From Alphaproteobacteria bacterium (GTDB lineage Bacteria; Pseudomonadota; Alphaproteobacteria; UBA8366), in NCBI GenBank assembly GCA_018665505.1, contig JABJCS010000745.1:1-6620 (forward strand): DNA of 6,620 nucleotides. The letters run 5' to 3'. Position 1 is the first letter of the stretch. Each line of letters opens with the position of its first letter. A program made the translations under genes and the position numbers. The notes beneath the pieces were generated by a model that did no database searches, was not told where the DNA came from, and saw nothing but the letters and a program-made list of their open reading frames with translations. Below, in pieces: positions 1 through 5,928 of the stretch.

Positions 1-566
1 AAGACGGCATTCGAGCCTGGGCGGCTGAGCCCGGCGAATATTATCACGCGTTCGACGGTGAATACGGTGGCCTCTGGCGGCGCAACGGGCGGCCACCGCA
101 GGCGCTTTGTGGCCTCGGGTTCTCCTCACAAGGAAAGTTTCAGGGCACCTATTACAGCCGCCGACCCGGGGCCGATAAACTGGAGACCAATTGGATTTTC
201 CAGGGCGTGCCCGACCGGGTCATCGGAGATTTCGGCCTTTCGGGCGGCGGGGCCGCGGGATTCGAGTTGGACCGCGCCGATCATCGCCTCGGCACGCCAC
301 CCAACGCCGTCATTCTGGCGACATCGGAAAGTCCGCAAAACCATTTCAAGTTAGTGCCCGAGGAAATGCTCACCAACGACACCACGATCCCCGGGGATAG
401 CCACGAAGAGCTGGTCCGCGCCGATATGATCTATTTCGATTGCCCCGGCGGTGGCGCGGTCTTCTCAGTCGGATCCATTACATTTTGCGGATCGCTGTCG
501 CATGATAATTACGACAACAACATCTCCCGCATCATGGAGAACGTTATCCGGCGGTTCACCGCCTAA
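1..566 (+). CDS. N,N-dimethylformamidase large-subunit-like protein, C-terminal part (5' end outside window)
   Basis: The reading frame is open from base 3 to a TAA at 564-566 and gives 187 residues with no start in a sensible place, so it is the end of a longer gene. I recognise the C-terminal region of the N,N-dimethylformamidase large (beta) subunit family: GEYYHAFDGEYGGLWRR near the beginning, then GDFGLSGGGAAGFELDR, RADMIYFDCPGGGAVFS, and SLSHDNYDNNISRIMENV close to the end. Characterised members hydrolyse dimethylformamide to formate and dimethylamine using a mononuclear iron site bound by two tyrosines and a carboxylate; from family length (about 760 residues) those ligands probably lie upstream of this window. 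The family is broad, and many members sit in clusters of unknown substrate, so 'amidohydrolase of this family' is safer than dimethylformamidase itself. It is followed 18 bases later by the aminotransferase gene, suggesting one transcript. The GTG at 207 is internal, because conserved family sequence continues upstream of it. Confidence 0.85.
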   Translation, partial: DGIRAWAAEPGEYYHAFDGEYGGLWRRNGRPPQALCGLGFSSQGKFQGTYYSRRPGADKLETNWIFQGVPDRVIGDFGLSGGGAAGFELDRADHRLGTPPNAVILATSESPQNHFKLVPEEMLTNDTTIPGDSHEELVRADMIYFDCPGGGAVFSVGSITFCGSLSHDNYDNNISRIMENVIRRFTA

Positions 567-584
567 CCGATAGGAACTCATCCC

Positions 585-1958
585 ATGGTCGACGTGAAGG
601 CACTTTCGAACGAAGCCGCTCTGAAAGAGGCAGGCAACGAACACATCCTGATGCACGGCTCTCCCTTCCACGCCTTGGCGGAGGATTCCGGAAAGAAAAT
701 TCTCGTTGAAGGCAAAGGCGTGATGGTCAAAGACATCGACGGAAACGAATATATCGATGCGTTGGCGGGCCTCTGGCTGGTCAATGTCGGCCATGGCCGC
801 CAAGAAATCGGTGACGCGATGGCGCGCCAGGCGGGCACCCTCGCCTATGCCAGTTCGACCCAAGCCACCACGATCCCGGCGATCCAACTGGCAACGCGCC
901 TCGCGGAGATCACGCCTGGCGACCAGACCACGGCATTCTTCTGTTCCGGCGGGTCGGAAGCCATTGAATCCGCGATCAAGATTGCGCGGCAATATCACTA
1001 TCACAATGGCCAACCGAAACGGCAAAAGGTCATTGGCCGGCGCGGCTCCTATCACGGCGGCACCTATGCGGCGATGAGCGTCAGCGGCACGCGGCAAGTG
1101 AGCGACCCTTATCACAGCCCATTCATGCCGGGGGTCCTGCATGCCTCGCCGCCGAATTGCTACCGTTGTGATTTTCGAGCGGCTTTCCCAAGTTGCGATC
1201 TTCTCTGCGCCGATCAGATCGGCCAAATGATCGAATACGAAAATCCGGAAACCGTCGCCGCCGTCATCGCCGAGCCGATCTCCGCCTCCAACGGTATTGT
1301 CATTCCACCGGATGGGTATTGGACGCGTCTACGCGAAATTTGCGACAAGCACGGTGTGTTGTTGATCACCGACGAAGTCATCAACGGCTTCGGGCGGACG
1401 GGTAAGATGTTCGCCTCCAACCATTGGGATTTGGTCGGCGATATCATGACCATGGCGAAGGGCCTCTCCAGCGGCTACGCGCCGATCGGCGGCGTGATGT
1501 GCCGCCCCCATGTCATGCAAGCTTTCGAGGGCGACAACAAACTCTCTCACCTGTTGACCTATGGCGGTCACGCCGTCGCCTGTGCCGCGGCAATGGCCAA
1601 TATCGACATCATCGAAGGCGAGGGGTTGGTTGATAATTCGGCCAAGATGGGCGCCCGGTTGTTGAAGGGTCTGGAGGAACTGCGAAGCCATCCGACGGTC
1701 GGTGACGTGCGGGGCCTCGGCCTCATTGCCGGGGTTGAAATGGTCAAGGATAAGGGTACGAAAGAGAAGTTTTCGGAATCCGGCGAAGAGATCAAATCTC
1801 TCGGCGACGGTTTGCTCTCGCGCAATCTGCTTACGCGCGCGGCTTCGGTCATCTCACTGTCGCCGCCGCTCTGTATTACGGAAGACGAAGTCGACCGCAT
1901 TGTCGAAATTGCCGACGGCGCCATCACCGACATGGAAAAGAAATTCGGCTACGCTTAG
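585..1958 (+). CDS. Class III PLP-dependent aminotransferase (omega-amino acid/amine type)
   Basis: A 457-residue cytosolic enzyme of fold type I, subgroup class III, the usual full length. Visible landmarks are the phosphate-binding SGGSEAIESAIKIAR (residues 121-135), the PLP-stacking pair Y156-H157 in SYHGGTYAA, AEPISASNG (229-236), the pyridine-nitrogen aspartate D263 in LLITDEVINGFGRTGK, and the Schiff-base lysine K292 in MAKGLSSGYAPIGG. Such enzymes move an amino group from an omega-amino acid, diamine or amine to pyruvate or another 2-oxo acid; the donor cannot be deduced here. A segment with four cysteines (C192, C195, C204, C208) follows the active-site region, and my recollection is that a subgroup of this family shares it. 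The ATG at 585 has AGGAA at 572-576 with an 8-base spacer. It lies 18 bases after the amidase-like gene and 29 bases before the monooxygenase, so it is probably the second visible gene of the operon. Confidence 0.95.
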   Translation: MVDVKALSNEAALKEAGNEHILMHGSPFHALAEDSGKKILVEGKGVMVKDIDGNEYIDALAGLWLVNVGHGRQEIGDAMARQAGTLAYASSTQATTIPAIQLATRLAEITPGDQTTAFFCSGGSEAIESAIKIARQYHYHNGQPKRQKVIGRRGSYHGGTYAAMSVSGTRQVSDPYHSPFMPGVLHASPPNCYRCDFRAAFPSCDLLCADQIGQMIEYENPETVAAVIAEPISASNGIVIPPDGYWTRLREICDKHGVLLITDEVINGFGRTGKMFASNHWDLVGDIMTMAKGLSSGYAPIGGVMCRPHVMQAFEGDNKLSHLLTYGGHAVACAAAMANIDIIEGEGLVDNSAKMGARLLKGLEELRSHPTVGDVRGLGLIAGVEMVKDKGTKEKFSESGEEIKSLGDGLLSRNLLTRAASVISLSPPLCITEDEVDRIVEIADGAITDMEKKFGYA

Positions 1959-1987
1959 GCCAACAAGAAACGCAAAAGGAACAGCCT

Positions 1988-3016
1988 GTGAAATTTGGCG
2001 TATTACAATTCTTCAGCTGGCCTGGTCGGCGAAATCCGTTGGAAGTCGTCTATGATCGCGCCTTCGATCGCATGCGGATGATGGATGAGAGCGGTTACGA
2101 CGCCGTCTGGTTAGCCGAGCACCATTTCAGCCCCTACAGCGTATGTCCCTCTGTCCACATGATGGGAACCCACATCGCAGCCCATACGAAGAACATCCGC
2201 ATCGGCACTGCGATCTCGCTGGCATCCTTCTACCATCCGCTGCGCTTGGCGGAAGAAGTGGCATTGTTGGATCAACTTTCCGGCGGCCGCGTGAACTGGG
2301 GGGCAGGACGCGGCTTCGATCCGACCGAGCACCGTATCTTCGGGGTTGAGCCGAAAGAGAGTTACGCCCGGTTCCGCGAGGCTGTCGAGATCGTGCTTGA
2401 AGCCTGGCGCAACGACAAGTTCAGCTACAAAGGAGAGTTCTGGGATTTCGAAGATGTCGAAGTGCTACCGAAACCGCGCCAAGACCCGATGCCGGTTTGG
2501 ATCGCCGCCTCGTCGGAGAACGCCCTCGATTGGGCGGGGGAGCAGGGCTTTTCAATCATGATGGATCCGCATGCCACACACGCGGAAATCGCCGGAAAGC
2601 GCAAACATTATGAAGGCAAACTTGCCGATGCCGGCCATCCGGTCAAAGGGCGGGATATTCCCATGGCGCGTACACTCGCCATGGCGGACACGGCCGAGAA
2701 AGCAACGGAAGTGGGGCGGCGCGGCGCGGAGTTCATGTTCGGCTCCTATCTGCGCAAGAAAGAAAACATTTATGGCACGGACGCCGGTGGCCAGAAGACT
2801 ATGCAATTGGATGCCATCAACAAAACCATCCGGGACGGCGGCGACCCGGTCGCTAAATATGTCGACGAGGTAGCGATTTGCGGCGATCCCGCCAAGGTGA
2901 TCGACGACCTTCAAGAGATGGAAGAAACATTGCCGCTGGAATATTTGATGATCGCACCCCTTAGCCACGATTCCTTTGTGACGTTCACCGAGAAAGTGAT
3001 GCCGAAGTTTCTTTAA
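1988..3016 (+). CDS. LLM-class (bacterial luciferase-like) flavin-dependent monooxygenase
   Basis: A 342-residue TIM-barrel protein of the luciferase-like monooxygenase family, close to the normal 330-370 residues. Family signatures are WLAEHHFSPYS (41-51), whose two histidines (45, 46) match the conserved pair at luciferase LuxA positions 44-45, then HPLRLAEEVALLDQLSGGR (83-101) with VNWGAGRGF after it, and EVLPKPRQDPMPVWIAASS (158-176). Such enzymes use reduced FMN delivered by a separate flavin reductase, plus oxygen, to oxidise small organic substrates; no reductase gene is in the window. The start is GTG at 1988, supported by AAGGA at 1976-1980 with a 7-base spacer and by the family-typical N-terminus MKFGVLQFF. 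It sits between the aminotransferase and the MetE-like gene with gaps of 29 and 23 bases. Known relatives oxidise sulfides, sulfonates, amines or alkanes, so the substrate is open. Confidence 0.93.
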   Translation: MKFGVLQFFSWPGRRNPLEVVYDRAFDRMRMMDESGYDAVWLAEHHFSPYSVCPSVHMMGTHIAAHTKNIRIGTAISLASFYHPLRLAEEVALLDQLSGGRVNWGAGRGFDPTEHRIFGVEPKESYARFREAVEIVLEAWRNDKFSYKGEFWDFEDVEVLPKPRQDPMPVWIAASSENALDWAGEQGFSIMMDPHATHAEIAGKRKHYEGKLADAGHPVKGRDIPMARTLAMADTAEKATEVGRRGAEFMFGSYLRKKENIYGTDAGGQKTMQLDAINKTIRDGGDPVAKYVDEVAICGDPAKVIDDLQEMEETLPLEYLMIAPLSHDSFVTFTEKVMPKFL

Positions 3017-3039
3017 GGCAGGACGGAAGAGGACATCTG

Positions 3040-4059
3040 ATGAAAGATCTGCCCCTCTTACCAACGATGGGTGTCGGCAGCTACGCCGCACCCGGTTGGT
3101 TCATTGCGTTCCGACAGAAAATGCGCGACGGCTCTGCCGGTGAAGCAGATATCCGGGAGGCGCTCGACGACGCAACGCGGATCGCGATCTCCGACCAAAT
3201 CGATGCCGGTATCGATATCTTGACCGACGGCGAGTTACGCCGCCAACGCTTCGTCTATGAGATGTTCGACCAAGTCGAAGGATTGAATCGGATCATGCCG
3301 GGCCGAAAGATCGGTGTTCCCGGCTACGACATGGCGCCGCATTTCGAGACCGTCGACCAGATATGCGCTCCGAACGGTTTCGGCGTTGTAGAGGATTTCA
3401 AGGCACTGCGTGAGCTGGCTCCCGACCGGGTACTGAAGGTCGCGATCCCAGGGCCGTTGACCTTCGCCATGCCTTTGCAGACCGGTCGCCGCAATACCGC
3501 CGACGTACTGGATGAGATCGTCACCATGGTGCGCGACGAGCTGTCCGCCTTGGCCGATGCCGGTGCCACTTATATCCAACTCGACGAGCCCGCATTGCCG
3601 CACCCACCCTTGGGTCTCAACTTGTCGGATGCCGCCGCGCTCATCAATCGCACCGCCGATGGATTCTCCGGCAAGGTAGGCGTGCATGTCTGTTTCGGTA
3701 ACAACGCTGGGCGGCCCTTCGCGGACCGACGGTTCGACCGGCTCATGGGCGCGATGGAATCATTGAACTGCGACCAGCTCGTCTTGGAATTCGCCAACCG
3801 GCAGATGGCCGACGTCGAATTGCTGGGCCCGCTTTCCGACAAGTTCGAGATCGCGGCCGGGGTCGTCGACGTAAAGAATTTCCATCTGGAGAGCACAGAA
3901 GATGTCGCTACGCGTATTCGACGCTGCCTGGAATTCGTGCCACCGGAGAAATTAACCGTCACTGGAGACTGCGGCTTCTCCGCCCTACCGCGCTTTCTCG
4001 CGCGGCAGAAAATGCAGGCCATGGTCGCCGGCGCGCGTGCGGTACGAGAATCCCTATAG
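3040..4059 (+). CDS. MetE-type C-terminal-domain protein (cobalamin-independent methionine synthase/alkyl-thiol transferase family)
   Basis: A 339-residue protein equal to the catalytic C-terminal barrel alone; classical MetE is about 750 residues with an extra N-terminal barrel. The zinc site is complete: H216 and C218 in VGVHVCFGN, E250 in QLVLEFANR, and C311 in VTGDCGFSALPR correspond to the His, Cys, Glu, Cys ligands of E. coli MetE. Also conserved are TDGELRRQ (62-69), IPGPLTFAMP (136-145) and IQLDEPALP (179-187). The family activates a thiolate on zinc and alkylates it: homocysteine in methionine synthases, coenzyme M in epoxyalkane transferases. Without the N-terminal barrel that helps hold polyglutamylated methylfolate, it may take its methyl or alkyl group from something else. 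GGAAGAGGA at 3025-3033 lies 6 bases before the ATG. It is the last gene of the operon. Annotating it as plain metE would overstate what is known. Confidence 0.9.
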   Translation: MKDLPLLPTMGVGSYAAPGWFIAFRQKMRDGSAGEADIREALDDATRIAISDQIDAGIDILTDGELRRQRFVYEMFDQVEGLNRIMPGRKIGVPGYDMAPHFETVDQICAPNGFGVVEDFKALRELAPDRVLKVAIPGPLTFAMPLQTGRRNTADVLDEIVTMVRDELSALADAGATYIQLDEPALPHPPLGLNLSDAAALINRTADGFSGKVGVHVCFGNNAGRPFADRRFDRLMGAMESLNCDQLVLEFANRQMADVELLGPLSDKFEIAAGVVDVKNFHLESTEDVATRIRRCLEFVPPEKLTVTGDCGFSALPRFLARQKMQAMVAGARAVRESL

Positions 4060-4071
4060 AGTTAAATAGGG
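4052..4071. terminator. Weak inverted repeat between convergent genes
   Basis: CCCTAT at 4052-4057 and ATAGGG at 4066-4071 are exact complements separated by 8 bases. The repeat overlaps the MetE-like stop codon and ends 1 base before the stop codon of the leftward Sel1-type gene. It could help separate the two converging transcripts, but the 6-bp stem is short and AT-rich and neither strand has a proper T run after it, so the call is tentative. Confidence 0.25.
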
Positions 4072-4072
4072 C

Positions 4073-4462
4073 TTAAAACGGACCGGACACTTCGTTTCGG
4101 CGCGCAGCGATCTTACGGTTTAAGACGCCTATCGCCACTTTCGCTTCGACGCAATCAAGCGTCGCCGATTGATGATACAGTTTGCCCGCTGCTTGAAAAT
4201 CTTTTGAAACAAGAGTCCCGTGCTCGTGCATGACGCCGAGCACATAGATCGCCATTGGATCGTTTTCGGCTTTCTTGAACTGCAGATAATCGACGAGGGT
4301 ATTGAATTCACCCATCAGGATGGCGTCCAATCCGGCGTCGACCGTGTCGTCAAACGATTCCGCCGACACAGCAGACGGTAGGAAGGCAAGGAACAATGCA
4401 CCTATAAGGGCGGGTTTTAGGGATAGAGTCTTCTGGAGAAACGCCGCCGATAGTTTTTTCAA
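4073..4462 (-). CDS. Small exported Sel1-repeat-like protein
   Basis: A 129-residue protein with a clear Sec signal peptide: the lysines in MKKLS and LSLK, a hydrophobic core PALIGALFLAFLPSAV, and a likely cleavage after A34 in AVSA|ES, so the mature protein is about 95 residues in the periplasm or beyond. Residues about 69-104 resemble one Sel1/TPR-type helical hairpin: DPMAIYVLGVMHEHG followed by SKDFQAAGKLYHQSA matches the pattern of alanine, glycine, tyrosine and hydrophobic positions, with a partial second unit after it (DCVEAKVAIGVL). Sel1 proteins are usually protein-binding scaffolds; a single repeat gives no specific function. The start is TTG at 4460-4462: an in-frame TGA lies 15 codons upstream, no ATG or GTG is in between, and GGAG sits 8 bases ahead. 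It converges on the MetE-like gene, with 13 bases between the two stops, so it is outside that operon. Confidence 0.75.
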   Translation of the reverse strand: MKKLSAAFLQKTLSLKPALIGALFLAFLPSAVSAESFDDTVDAGLDAILMGEFNTLVDYLQFKKAENDPMAIYVLGVMHEHGTLVSKDFQAAGKLYHQSATLDCVEAKVAIGVLNRKIAARRNEVSGPF

Positions 4463-4470
4463 GTTCAGTA

Positions 4471-4474
4471 CTCC
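4471..4474 (-). promoter_or_regulatory. Ribosome binding site that decides the TTG start of the Sel1-like gene
   Basis: On the minus strand the sequence reads GCGGAG, then 8 bases, then TTG AAA AAA. The GGAG is the only Shine-Dalgarno-like motif in the short open stretch between the upstream in-frame TGA and the signal peptide, so it supports initiation at TTG. Confidence 0.6.
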
Positions 4475-4545
4475 GCTAGGTGCTTTGAACGTGCCGTATC
4501 GTTGTCATTCGGCCGCTCTCATGTGACGTACGGATACTACGCGAG

Positions 4546-4559
4546 GAAGAAGGTTCTTC
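4546..4559. repeat. Short inverted repeat GAAGAA-GG-TTCTTC
   Basis: Two 6-base complementary arms (4546-4551 and 4554-4559) are separated by GG. It lies about 85 bases upstream of the Sel1-like start codon and about 100 bases beyond the LysR stop codon. It could be a dimeric protein site in the Sel1 gene's promoter region; it has no T run, so it does not look like a terminator. A chance origin is possible at this length. Confidence 0.25.
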
Positions 4560-4565
4560 TAATCC

Positions 4566-4598
4566 GGGATTTCCCCAAGCATCACTAGGGTTTTCCCC
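4566..4598. repeat. Two GGGNTTTCCCC elements, 22 bp apart
   Basis: GGGATTTCCCC at 4566-4576 and GGGTTTTCCCC at 4588-4598 differ at one base and are in direct orientation with starts 22 bp apart, about two helical turns. Each is nearly palindromic, and the second extends to TAGGG-TTTTC-CCCTA (4586-4600). Same-face spacing of dyad elements in a noncoding gap is what tandem binding of a dimeric regulator would need. They lie 104-136 bases upstream of the Sel1-like start codon, the only gene reading away from this gap, so an upstream activator or repressor role there is the natural guess. No factor can be named. Confidence 0.4.
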
Positions 4599-4656
4599 TA
4601 CTTGTTCGAGCCGGAGTTCTGGGAAGAGAGGACGAGTTGGATCCACTTACTTTGGC

Positions 4657-5553
4657 TTATACGGCGCGTTTCTTCCGTCTGAACATCTTTTTCGGTCGGG
4701 TTTCCTCGAGCACTTCCAACAAGGCATCGATCTTCGGTGAGCCTGCACCCTTCCGCCAAATCAGCACTGTTTCCGCATAATCTTGTCCGGGCGGCAATGG
4801 ATGCGTGCTGAGATGCTCTTTCATAGGAAAGCCATCGAGAACCGCCGCCGGAAGCAACGAGACACCCATCCCCGCCACCGTGCAGCCAAGCATCGCGTGA
4901 TAAGACCCAAGCTCAATTATCTTTTCCGGCAACTCACCTTGATCGGCGAACCAATCCTCCAGCCGTTTGCGGTGCGGACAGCCATTTTCGAACGCGAGCA
5001 GGGTCTTCGAGACACTGTCGCTCGGAAAATTAATCGCTGTTTGGTTGGCTGGCGCGATCAATACCAGAGCCTCGCGATAGATAAGCTCCTTCTCGAACGG
5101 CTCGTCCGCGATCGGCTCTGCGACCAAGGCAGCGTCAAGTTCGCCCTCTAAAATGAGACGCGCCAATTGCGCCGGGTTTCCGGTCCGCAGCTCGATCGTA
5201 ACTTCCGGGTAGCGTTTGTGGAATACCGTCAGGGGTGCTGGCAGACGCACACCGGCTGTACTTTCCATCGACCCCAACCTTAGGACTCCGCGTGGGGTCG
5301 CATCTTGTACCGATGCACGCGCTTCCTCCGCCAAAGTTAGGAGGCGTTCCGCATAGGTCAAAAGAGTTTGCCCAGCCGGTGAGAGATGCAGTCGCTTCCC
5401 TTCGCGGATAAATAACTTGACCCCGAGGTCCTCCTCCAATTGGCGCACCCGGGTCGTCACGTTCGATTGGACACGGTGTAAACGGTCGGCAGCTTTGGTA
5501 ATTCCTCCCGCTTCGACAACGGTGCGGAAAATATTTAAATCGGATAGATCCAT
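4657..5553 (-). CDS. LysR-family transcriptional regulator
   Basis: A 298-residue DNA-binding regulator of standard LysR length. The N-terminal winged helix-turn-helix is clear: MDLSDLNIFRTVVEAGG, then ITKAADRLHRVQSNVTTRVR (helix-turn-helix, about residues 18-37) and EEDLGVKLFIR, followed by a linker helix to about residue 85. The effector-binding domain starts at GVLRLGSMES (about 89), with GELDAALVAEP and GMGVSLLPAAV further on. The end is unusually basic (KKMFRRKKRAV). I place the start at ATG 5551-5553, because family members begin at this MDL and a weak GAGAG lies just upstream. A start at 5592 would add 13 residues without any ribosome binding site and would fall inside the intergenic dyad. 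The gene is divergent from the small protein-globin pair, the common arrangement for a LysR regulator and its target; the inducer is unknown. Confidence 0.93.
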   Translation of the reverse strand: MDLSDLNIFRTVVEAGGITKAADRLHRVQSNVTTRVRQLEEDLGVKLFIREGKRLHLSPAGQTLLTYAERLLTLAEEARASVQDATPRGVLRLGSMESTAGVRLPAPLTVFHKRYPEVTIELRTGNPAQLARLILEGELDAALVAEPIADEPFEKELIYREALVLIAPANQTAINFPSDSVSKTLLAFENGCPHRKRLEDWFADQGELPEKIIELGSYHAMLGCTVAGMGVSLLPAAVLDGFPMKEHLSTHPLPPGQDYAETVLIWRKGAGSPKIDALLEVLEETRPKKMFRRKKRAV

Positions 5554-5574
5554 ACATCTCTCACAGAGAACTAA

Positions 5575-5604
5575 ATTATCATAAAAATTCATTTTTAATG
5601 ATAA
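5575..5604 (-). promoter_or_regulatory. Candidate LysR gene promoter, mirror image of the rightward one
   Basis: Because the region is symmetrical, the minus strand carries the same elements: TTATCA at 5604-5599 and GATAAT at 5580-5575 with 18 bases between them. The predicted start near 5568 gives a leader of about 15 bases ahead of the ATG at 5553, just enough for the GAGAG motif. The two promoters would occupy the same DNA. Confidence 0.35.
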
Positions 5605-5605
5605 T
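5576..5605 (+). promoter_or_regulatory. Candidate promoter for the small protein-globin pair
   Basis: TTATCA at 5576-5581 (four of six matches to TTGACA) and GATAAT at 5600-5605 (five of six matches to TATAAT) are 18 bases apart. This predicts a start near 5612 and a leader of about 65 bases containing the 21-bp palindrome. The elements are the two arms of the dyad, so the matches are not independent of that symmetry. Confidence 0.4.
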
Positions 5606-5634
5606 TACTACAACTTACAACCCTCCTCAACAGC

Positions 5635-5655
5635 GCATCGGAACGGTTCCGATGC
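5635..5655. promoter_or_regulatory. Perfect 21-bp palindrome in the leader of the small gene
   Basis: GCATCGGAAC (5635-5644) and GTTCCGATGC (5646-5655) are exact 10-base complements around a single G. It lies 22 bases before the ATG of the small protein and 10 bases before its Shine-Dalgarno sequence. Length, perfection and the tiny centre favour an operator for a dimeric regulator. In RNA it could also fold as a 9-bp stem with a CGG loop near the ribosome site. It has no T run, so it is not a terminator. The regulator is unknown, and the motif differs from the AT-rich dyad nearby, so a second factor is likely. Confidence 0.5.
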
Positions 5656-5677
5656 CGCAAATCACGAGGAGACGGTT

Positions 5678-5917
5678 ATGCCGTACGAAGAAGATTTCGA
5701 GAAATGGGCTCAACACTTTCAGAGTATGGACCGCCATCGTTGGGAACGTGCCCAACGACATGCCATGCGTCGGGCTCGGCAAGAGCGGACGGATGCATTT
5801 TTCCAAGCCATCACATGGTCAATTGACCGAATTAAGAAGATCGCCATCAGGGCAACACAGCCGCGGCCGGCAATGGGCAAGCCCTTCCGCCCACCTTACG
5901 GCGCAGCACACAGTTAG
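5678..5917 (+). CDS. Small basic protein of unknown function, paired with a globin
   Basis: A 79-residue protein that I do not recognise. The first 17 residues are acidic and aromatic (MPYEEDFEKWAQHFQSM), then comes a strongly basic, probably helical stretch rich in Arg and His (RHRWERAQRHAMRRARQER, about 19-37), a mixed hydrophobic segment (TDAFFQAITWSIDRIKKIAI, about 38-57), and a proline-rich tail. There is no signal peptide and no cysteine; four histidines (13, 20, 28, 78) are present. The coding case is good: GAGGAG at 5666-5671 sits 6 bases before the ATG, and the TAG overlaps the Shine-Dalgarno region of the globin gene, 11 bases from its ATG, which implies co-translation. It could bind nucleic acid or partner with the globin, but the sequence does not decide this. 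Confidence 0.7.
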   Translation: MPYEEDFEKWAQHFQSMDRHRWERAQRHAMRRARQERTDAFFQAITWSIDRIKKIAIRATQPRPAMGKPFRPPYGAAHS

Positions 5918-5928
5918 GGAGAGGACGT

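Larger units (their letters stand above)
5574..5606. promoter_or_regulatory. AT-rich inverted repeat in the divergent promoter region; candidate LysR operator
   Basis: AATTATCAT (5574-5582) and ATGATAATT (5598-5606) are perfect 9-base complements separated by 15 bases. The spacer and its edges hold a second dyad, TAAAAA-TTCA-TTTTTA (5582-5597). An interrupted AT-rich dyad between a LysR gene and a divergent gene is the usual form of a LysR binding site. It starts 20 bases from the LysR start codon and ends 71 bases before the start of the small gene, and it is far more AT-rich than the surrounding sequence. Control of both genes from here is inferred. Confidence 0.55.

Noticed and set aside
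465..1226. Long leftward open frame of 253 codons opposite the aminotransferase
   Set aside because: It lies antisense to conserved aminotransferase sequence, has no family resemblance and is the usual shadow in GC-rich coding DNA.
2552..3091. Leftward open frame of 179 codons opposite the monooxygenase end
   Set aside because: Antisense to two well-supported genes and spans their junction; no recognisable motifs.
3570..4022. Leftward open frame of 150 codons opposite the MetE-like gene
   Set aside because: Overlaps the zinc-ligand region of the real gene and has low-complexity Ser/Arg-rich composition typical of a shadow frame.
5554..5592. Thirteen-residue N-terminal extension of the LysR protein starting at 5592
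   Set aside because: No ribosome site, lies within the operator-like dyad, and the family N-terminus fits the ATG at 5553.
5640..5677. GGAAC in the palindrome as the -35 of an EcfG-type stress promoter
   Set aside because: No CGTT element follows at the required 16-17 base spacing on either strand.
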